From Bacteroidota bacterium (GTDB lineage Bacteria > Bacteroidota > Bacteroidia > Bacteroidales > VadinHA17), in NCBI GenBank assembly GCA_023430725.1, contig JAEYZD010000159.1, forward strand, positions 1 to 13,667: a stretch of 13,667 bases of DNA, read 5' to 3'. The notes under the pieces were generated by a model. The model ran no database searches and was not told where the DNA came from. It worked only from the letters and a program-made list of their open reading frames with translations. The position numbers and the translations under genes are program-made. Shown in pieces: positions 13,442 through 13,667 of the stretch (within the stretch, counting starts at the first letter, position 1; every line of letters begins with the position of its first letter).

Positions 13442-13667
13442 TGGGCAGAAAGATAATTGTCACCGGAGGAACAGGTTACATCGGATCACACACGGTGGTT
13501 GAGCTGATTGTGAACGGGTATGAGCCCGTCATTATTGACAACCTGTACAATTCAGACAGAACTGTTCTTGAAGGAATACGGGCAATCACCGGCGTCACCC
13601 CGAAGTTCTGGGACTATGACCTGTGTGACAGCCAGAAGCTGGAAGAGGTGTTCAGGGCCGAGGGAAA
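13441..13667 (+). CDS. galE: UDP-glucose 4-epimerase GalE-like, 5' part cut by the window end
   Basis: Only the first 75 codons are present. The start ATG shares its A with the stop codon of the preceding gene (TAATG), so it is part of the same operon. The short-chain dehydrogenase nucleotide motif GGTGYIGSH is at 9-17, followed by TVVELIVNGYEPVIIDNLYNS and ITGVTPKFWDYDLCD, which resemble the GalE branch (DNLSNS and DLRD in the classical enzyme). GalE interconverts UDP-Glc and UDP-Gal, and some members also take UDP-GlcNAc/GalNAc. A 4-epimerase working on UDP-GlcNAc(A), as TviC does beside TviB, cannot be excluded from this fragment. Confidence 0.85.
   Translation, partial: MGRKIIVTGGTGYIGSHTVVELIVNGYEPVIIDNLYNSDRTVLEGIRAITGVTPKFWDYDLCDSQKLEEVFRAEG

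Overview
The window reads as chromosomal DNA of a Bacteroidota bacterium, most likely class Bacteroidia. The reasons are the gene content (a PorX-type response regulator with a PglZ effector domain, a bacterial CCDC81-type HU protein fused to SPOR, a methionyl-tRNA synthetase with KISTS and a C-terminal tRNA-binding domain), the near absence of Shine-Dalgarno sequences, and TAnnTTTG promoter elements in front of six genes. I cannot name a genus. No rRNA, tRNA, transposase, integrase or CRISPR array is visible.

Layout. Positions 1-1151 hold the 3' part of porX and then tsaE. A 307-bp gap (1152-1458) follows, containing a 39-bp minisatellite and the promoter of an alanine dehydrogenase-like gene (1459-2655). 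On the minus strand, convergent with ald, lie an LD-carboxypeptidase (2732-3643) and, upstream of it, an alpha/beta-hydrolase of unclear substrate (3682-4845). The hydrolase is divergent from a four-helix membrane protein with a C-terminal LytTR DNA-binding domain (5039-5890). The 193 bp between them hold an inverted repeat and a helically phased direct repeat that look like regulator sites. metG (5960-7993) follows. It converges on a minus-strand HU-TM-SPOR protein (8170-9351) across a gap packed with 7- and 14-bp tandem repeats.

From 9457 to the right edge is a tightly packed sugar-nucleotide operon: WbpE-type aminotransferase, WbpD-type acetyltransferase, WbpB-type oxidoreductase, TviB/WbpO-type nucleotide-sugar 6-dehydrogenase and a GalE-type epimerase cut by the window end. 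The first four together are the known route from UDP-GlcNAc through UDP-GlcNAcA to UDP-2,3-diacetamido-2,3-dideoxyglucuronic acid, a precursor for O-antigen or capsule. The chemical order is dehydrogenase, WbpB, WbpE, WbpD. The operon presumably continues to the right into a surface-polysaccharide locus.

I see no wholly new multi-gene system. The best leads are the LytTR/hydrolase intergenic region with its phased repeats, the HU-TM-SPOR protein with five 11-residue linker repeats, the dyads overlapping two predicted promoters, the 39-bp repeat, and the alanine dehydrogenase lacking the usual active-site histidine. All assignments are by eye from motifs and family knowledge; no searches were run.
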